Positions 22,700 through 25,896 of a DNA stretch of 25,896 bases are shown here, piece by piece. Source of the DNA: CBETVX01 sp965539935 (GTDB lineage: Bacteria; Bacillota; Clostridia; Peptostreptococcales; Caminicellaceae); the NCBI GenBank assembly GCA_965539935.1, contig CBETVX010000044.1, positions 1 to 25,896 of the forward strand, in the 5' to 3' direction. Numbering within the stretch: the first letter of the stretch is position 1; each line of letters begins with the position of its first letter. A program made the translations under genes and the position numbers. The notes below the pieces were generated by a model. That model saw only the letters and a list, made by a program, of their open reading frames with translations. It was not told the DNA's origin and made no database searches.

Positions 22700-23386
22700 T
22701 TAACTATTAATAATATCCCTTAACCTTTCAATATTTAAAAGTTTGAATTTATTCTTATTAAATGAAATAATACCTTCCTTCTCCAAAGAAGAGAGTTCCC
22801 TTGAAAGGGCACTACGATTCACTCCGAGATAATCTGCAAGTTCTTCCCTATTAAATGGTATAGTAACTTCATATTTACTACTTATTCTCATTTCATTTGT
22901 TAAGTAAAAAAGCAGTTTTTGTTTTGTAGTCTTCTTGGTAATACAGTTAATTCTATTATTTAGCTTAATATTTTTCTTGGCAATTATTTCGAGCATATTA
23001 TCAATAAGTTTTTTATGAAATGCACATCTATTGTCACAGGTAAGGGTTAATTTTTCACTACTTAACAAAATAATATCACAATTAGTTGCTGCTTGTGCCG
23101 ATACAGGGTAAGCATGGGCTTTGGCAATGGAAAAGGATTCTCCAAACATTTGAGAATCTACTATATTTGCTATAACAACCCTATTACCAAGTATATCTTC
23201 CTTCATGATATTAACCTGCCCCCTCATAACAACCCCAAAGTAATTTGTATTGTCACCGGCATGCCAAATATACTCTCCCTTAGAATAACTTTTTTTAATG
23301 GCATTCAGACATTGCAAAATAGATGCTATTTCTTCTTCTTTTATTCCTTTAAATAATAAACAATTATTATTAAAAAATTTTTTCAA
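22700..23386 (-). CDS. Crp/Fnr-family regulator, HcpR-like
   Basis: This 228-aa regulator has an N-terminal cyclic-nucleotide-binding-like beta roll (about 10-120), a long dimerisation helix (about 120-145), and a C-terminal winged helix (NREELADYLGVNRSALSRELSSLEKEGIISF, about 173-205) with recognition helix RSALSREL. Fnr's N-terminal cysteine cluster is absent, so oxygen sensing by a 4Fe-4S centre as in Fnr is unlikely. HcpR proteins of anaerobes respond to nitric oxide, some through heme, and activate hcp. Divergence from the hcp operon supports this identity. The start is TTG, with AAAGGAGG 6 nt upstream. The palindrome at 23401-23416 lies just upstream, implying autoregulation. Confidence 0.88.
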   Translation of the reverse strand: MKKFFNNNCLLFKGIKEEEIASILQCLNAIKKSYSKGEYIWHAGDNTNYFGVVMRGQVNIMKEDILGNRVVIANIVDSQMFGESFSIAKAHAYPVSAQAATNCDIILLSSEKLTLTCDNRCAFHKKLIDNMLEIIAKKNIKLNNRINCITKKTTKQKLLFYLTNEMRISSKYEVTIPFNREELADYLGVNRSALSRELSSLEKEGIISFNKNKFKLLNIERLRDIINS

Positions 23387-23400
23387 AAAAATCCTCCTTT

Positions 23401-23416
23401 TGTTGCATATGCAACA
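23401..23416. promoter_or_regulatory. 16-bp perfect palindrome, putative HcpR operator
   Basis: TGTTGCATATGCAACA is a perfect inverted repeat with Crp/Fnr-type half-sites (TGTTGC / GCAACA). Its centre is about 41.5 bp before the predicted plus-strand start (near 23450), the class II activator position. On the minus strand it falls about 10-25 nt inside the regulator's transcript, a repressing position. Confidence 0.88.
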
Positions 23417-23430
23417 GAACTGTCTTTAAA

Positions 23431-23459
23431 ATTATATTACTATAACTATAGAAAGTCAA
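23431..23459 (-). promoter_or_regulatory. promoter of the hcpR-like gene
   Basis: On the minus strand TTGACT (23459-23454) and TATAAT (23436-23431) have a 17-nt spacer. It overlaps the opposing promoter region of the ferredoxin-hcp operon, so the two promoters may exclude each other. Confidence 0.8.
23438..23443 (+). promoter_or_regulatory. -10 box candidate of the ferredoxin-hcp operon
   Basis: TACTAT is placed so that transcription would start near 23450. No good -35 hexamer is present at the usual distance, as expected for a promoter that depends on an activator bound at 23401-23416. An alternative -10 is TATAAC at 23441. Confidence 0.5.
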
Positions 23460-23482
23460 TTCACTTATCGGAGGATTGAAAG

Positions 23483-24184
23483 ATGAAAAGAAATATAATT
23501 TCAATAGATGAGGAAAAATGCGTAGGATGTGGTCTTTGTGTAAATGCTTGTCATCAAGAAGCACTTCAATTAGTAGATGGCAAGGCAAAATTATTATCAG
23601 AGTCATATTGTGATGGTTTAGGAATATGCTTGCCTAATTGTCCTACTGGCGCATTAAAAATAATCGAGAAGGATGTTAAGGAATTTGATAATAAAAAGGG
23701 GAGTGAAGAGATGACTACAGCTAAAAAAGAGACTTTAGCTTGCGGCTGTCCTTCCACACATGCTAAAGAGCTTAAAAGAAATAATATTGTGGAAGAAAAG
23801 CAACAAGTCACAGAGGTACAATCTGAGCTAAGACAATGGCCATGTCAAATCAAACTAGTACCTGTTAATGCTCCATATTTTGATGGTGCCAAATTATTAG
23901 TTGCTGCAGACTGTACAGCCTTTGCAAATGCAAATGTCCACAGCAAGTTTATGAAAAATAAAATCACTTTAATTGGTTGTCCAAAATTAGACAGCGTAGA
24001 TTATTCAGAAAAACTCACTGAAATCCTTAAAAATAACGACATTAAAAGTATTGATGTCTTAAGAATGAGTGTTCCATGTTGTGGTGGAATGGAGAATGCT
24101 GTAAAACAAGCCCTAATAAATAGTGGTAAGATGATACCTTGGAGTGTTAATGTTATTTCTCCCAGTGGAGAAATATTAGAATAG
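23483..24184 (+). CDS. iron-sulfur (ferredoxin-domain) protein associated with Hcp
   Basis: In this 233-aa protein the N-terminal 60 residues form a bacterial-type ferredoxin domain. Motif 1 is complete (C13, C16, C19, C23 in CVGCGLCVNAC). Motif 2 is C43-DGLGI-C49-LPN-C53, with leucine where the second cysteine normally stands, so the second cluster has only three standard ligands. The C-terminal part (about 85-233) holds more cysteines: CGC (87-89), WPCQ (C121), C144, C166 and CC (199-200). These could bind a further cluster or be redox-active. It probably delivers electrons to the hybrid-cluster protein encoded 58 nt downstream. The ATG has CGGAGG 7 nt upstream. It is first in the operon under the putative HcpR site. 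Confidence 0.88.
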   Translation: MKRNIISIDEEKCVGCGLCVNACHQEALQLVDGKAKLLSESYCDGLGICLPNCPTGALKIIEKDVKEFDNKKGSEEMTTAKKETLACGCPSTHAKELKRNNIVEEKQQVTEVQSELRQWPCQIKLVPVNAPYFDGAKLLVAADCTAFANANVHSKFMKNKITLIGCPKLDSVDYSEKLTEILKNNDIKSIDVLRMSVPCCGGMENAVKQALINSGKMIPWSVNVISPSGEILE

Positions 24185-24242
24185 ATATCAACTAAATTGA
24201 TCTATTAATAAATTCAAAAATTATGAAAGGAAGGGATTAATA

Positions 24243-25889
24243 ATGGATAAAATGTTTTGTTTTCAATGTCAAGAAGCAGCAGGAGGAAAAGGCTGTTCAA
24301 GAGTAGGAGTTTGTGGTAAAAAACCTGAAACAGCTAATTTACAAGATACATTAATTTACGTTCTTAAGGGTATATCTTATTTAGTAGAAAGAGGTAAAGC
24401 AGCAGGTGTTGAAATAAGACATGCAGATAGATTTGTAATGGATAGCTTATTTATGACAATTACAAATGCCAATTTCGATGATGCAAGATTTATAGTAAGA
24501 ATAAAAGAAGCCTTAAAAATAAGAAATGACATCAAAGAAACACTATCATCTAAAGGTGTTGATTTCGATGGAAGTTTAGATGTTTTAACTTGGACAGCAA
24601 GTACTGAAGAAGAAATAAATGCTAAGGGAGAATCTTCAGAAGTTGGGGTATTAGCTACAGAAAATGAAGATATAAGATCTTTAAGAGAATTAATTACTTA
24701 CGGTATTAAAGGACTTGCAGCCTATGCCCATCATGCCTTTAATCTAGGTGAAGAAAGCACAGAAATATTCAGCTTCATGCATAAGGCCTTAGCAGCACTT
24801 TTAGATAATAGCATGAGCGCAGATGATTTAGTTGCTTTAACTCTTGAAACAGGTAAGTTTGGTGTAGATACTATGGCATTATTAGATAAAGCAAATACAT
24901 CAAAATATGGAAATCCTGAAATTACTGAAGTAAATATCGGAGTAAGTAATAGACCTGCTATCTTAATTTCTGGCCATGATCTACATGACTTAGAAGAACT
25001 TCTAATTCAAACTGAAGGAACAGGTGTAGATGTATATACCCACAGTGAAATGCTACCTGCCCATTACTATCCAGCCTTTAAGAAATATGATCATTTCATA
25101 GGAAACTATGGTAATGCTTGGTGGAAGCAAAAAGAAGAATTTGAGTCATTCAATGGACCAATTCTAATGACAACTAACTGTATTGTTCCTCCTAAGGGAG
25201 AAGTTGCTAAAAGAATATTTACAACTGGTGCAGCAGGTTTCCCAGGATGTAAGCATATTGAAGCTGTAGATGGCAAAAAAGATTTTAGTGAAATAATTGA
25301 ATTAGCTAAAACTTTACCTTCTCCTACAGAAATAGAGACTGGAAAAATCGTTGGTGGTTTTGCCCATGCACAGGTATTTGCTTTAGCTGATAAAGTTGTA
25401 GAAGCAGTTAAATCAGGAGCTATTAAGAAATTCTTCGTTATGGCAGGCTGTGACGGTAGAATGAAATCAAGGGATTACTACACTGAATTCGCTGAAAAGC
25501 TTCCAAAGGACACTGTTATTTTAACAGCTGGATGTGCAAAGTATAAATATAACAAATTAGATTTAGGTGATATCGGAGGTATTCCAAGAGTACTTGATGC
25601 AGGACAATGTAATGATTCATATTCTTTAGCAGTAATTGCACTTAAATTAAAAGAAATATTTGAACTTGAAGATATAAATGAACTTCCAATAGCTTATAAT
25701 ATTGCATGGTATGAACAAAAAGCTGTAATTGTATTATTAGCATTATTATATCTAGGTGTTAAAAATATTCACCTTGGACCAACATTACCAGCATTTTTAT
25801 CTCCAAATGTAGCAAAAGTATTAGTTGATACCTTTGGAATAGGTGGCATTGGTACTGTTGATGAAGATATAGAAATGTTCTTAAAATAA
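24243..25889 (+). CDS. hcp: hybrid-cluster protein (hydroxylamine reductase / NO reductase), class I
   Basis: Hcp carries a 4Fe-4S cluster and the unusual 4Fe-2S-2O hybrid cluster. Family members reduce nitric oxide or hydroxylamine and serve nitrosative-stress defence in anaerobes. At 548 aa the gene is complete. N-terminal C6, C9, C18 and C24 (C-x2-C-x8-C-x5-C) is the class I arrangement of strict anaerobes. Hybrid-cluster ligands line up with those known in Desulfovibrio Hcp: H245 (GHDLHD), E269 (HSEM), C313 (TTNC), C403 (AGCDGR, persulfide position), C431 (TAGCAKYKYN), C456 (GQCND), E491 and K493 (WYEQK). The ATG has AAAGGAAGGG 6 nt upstream. It follows the ferredoxin-domain gene and ends 7 nt before the window edge. 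Confidence 0.97.
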   Translation: MDKMFCFQCQEAAGGKGCSRVGVCGKKPETANLQDTLIYVLKGISYLVERGKAAGVEIRHADRFVMDSLFMTITNANFDDARFIVRIKEALKIRNDIKETLSSKGVDFDGSLDVLTWTASTEEEINAKGESSEVGVLATENEDIRSLRELITYGIKGLAAYAHHAFNLGEESTEIFSFMHKALAALLDNSMSADDLVALTLETGKFGVDTMALLDKANTSKYGNPEITEVNIGVSNRPAILISGHDLHDLEELLIQTEGTGVDVYTHSEMLPAHYYPAFKKYDHFIGNYGNAWWKQKEEFESFNGPILMTTNCIVPPKGEVAKRIFTTGAAGFPGCKHIEAVDGKKDFSEIIELAKTLPSPTEIETGKIVGGFAHAQVFALADKVVEAVKSGAIKKFFVMAGCDGRMKSRDYYTEFAEKLPKDTVILTAGCAKYKYNKLDLGDIGGIPRVLDAGQCNDSYSLAVIALKLKEIFELEDINELPIAYNIAWYEQKAVIVLLALLYLGVKNIHLGPTLPAFLSPNVAKVLVDTFGIGGIGTVDEDIEMFLK

Positions 25890-25896
25890 ATCTATA

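Noticed and set aside
23093..23811. Plus-strand frame inside the hcpR-like gene and minus-strand frames over the ferredoxin gene
   Set aside because: They conflict with the well-supported regulator and iron-sulfur genes and would cover the operator and promoters.
1..25896. tRNA or rRNA genes, CRISPR arrays, insertion sequences, phage or toxin-antitoxin genes
   Set aside because: I looked for tRNA-like folds, regularly spaced repeats, transposase or integrase motifs and small paired ORFs, and found none that could be supported.

Overview
The window looks like chromosomal DNA of a low-GC anaerobic Firmicute, probably a clostridial-type organism. It has A+T-rich intergenic DNA, strong AGGAGG-type ribosome binding sites, frequent TTG/GTG starts, sigma-A type TTGACA/TATAAT promoters and a T-box leader. 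The anaerobic redox genes (class I hybrid-cluster protein, HcpR-like regulator, stand-alone ferritin-like diiron protein) fit this. Species cannot be fixed from this sequence. I see no rRNA, tRNA, CRISPR array, phage gene or transposase.

Region 1 (1-4893, minus strand) is branched-chain amino acid synthesis. A consensus promoter feeds a T-box leader whose apparent specifier codon is ATC (Ile), followed by ilvN-ilvC-ilvB-ilvE and an intrinsic terminator. ilvD and ilvA are not in the operon. To the left of the terminator, a perfect consensus promoter, overlapping dyads and a ribosome binding site at the very edge belong to a gene starting outside the window.

Region 2 (4951-16952, minus strand) is one long galactose/beta-galactoside locus: mglB-mglA-mglC (galactose ABC importer), galK-galE-galT (Leloir pathway), galM (mutarotase), a GH42 beta-galactosidase and a LacI/GalR-family regulator. 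One strong promoter with a perfect cre/GalR-type operator just downstream of its -10 box precedes mglB. Several gene boundaries carry long hairpins that probably set segment-specific mRNA levels: mglB/mglA, mglC/galK, galK/galE and galT/galM.

Region 3 (17159-20743, minus strand) is a MacAB-like export system with membrane-fusion protein, ATPase and FtsX-type permease, ended by an intrinsic terminator. Divergent from it is a plus-strand Frm2-like nitroreductase gene (20961-21560), which converges on the next block across a hairpin.

Region 4 (21628-25889) is oxidative/nitrosative defence. A minus-strand pair encodes a small cysteine-rich protein and a rubrerythrin-like diiron protein. A minus-strand Crp/Fnr-family regulator (HcpR-like) diverges from a plus-strand operon of an iron-sulfur protein and hybrid-cluster protein (hcp). 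A perfect 16-bp palindrome lies between the divergent genes, placed to activate hcp and repress the regulator.

Most of the content is familiar. The least explained items are the cysteine-rich protein beside the diiron protein, the 110-nt nested hairpin between galT and galM, and the structured galK leader whose 5' part can pair with the galK ribosome binding site.
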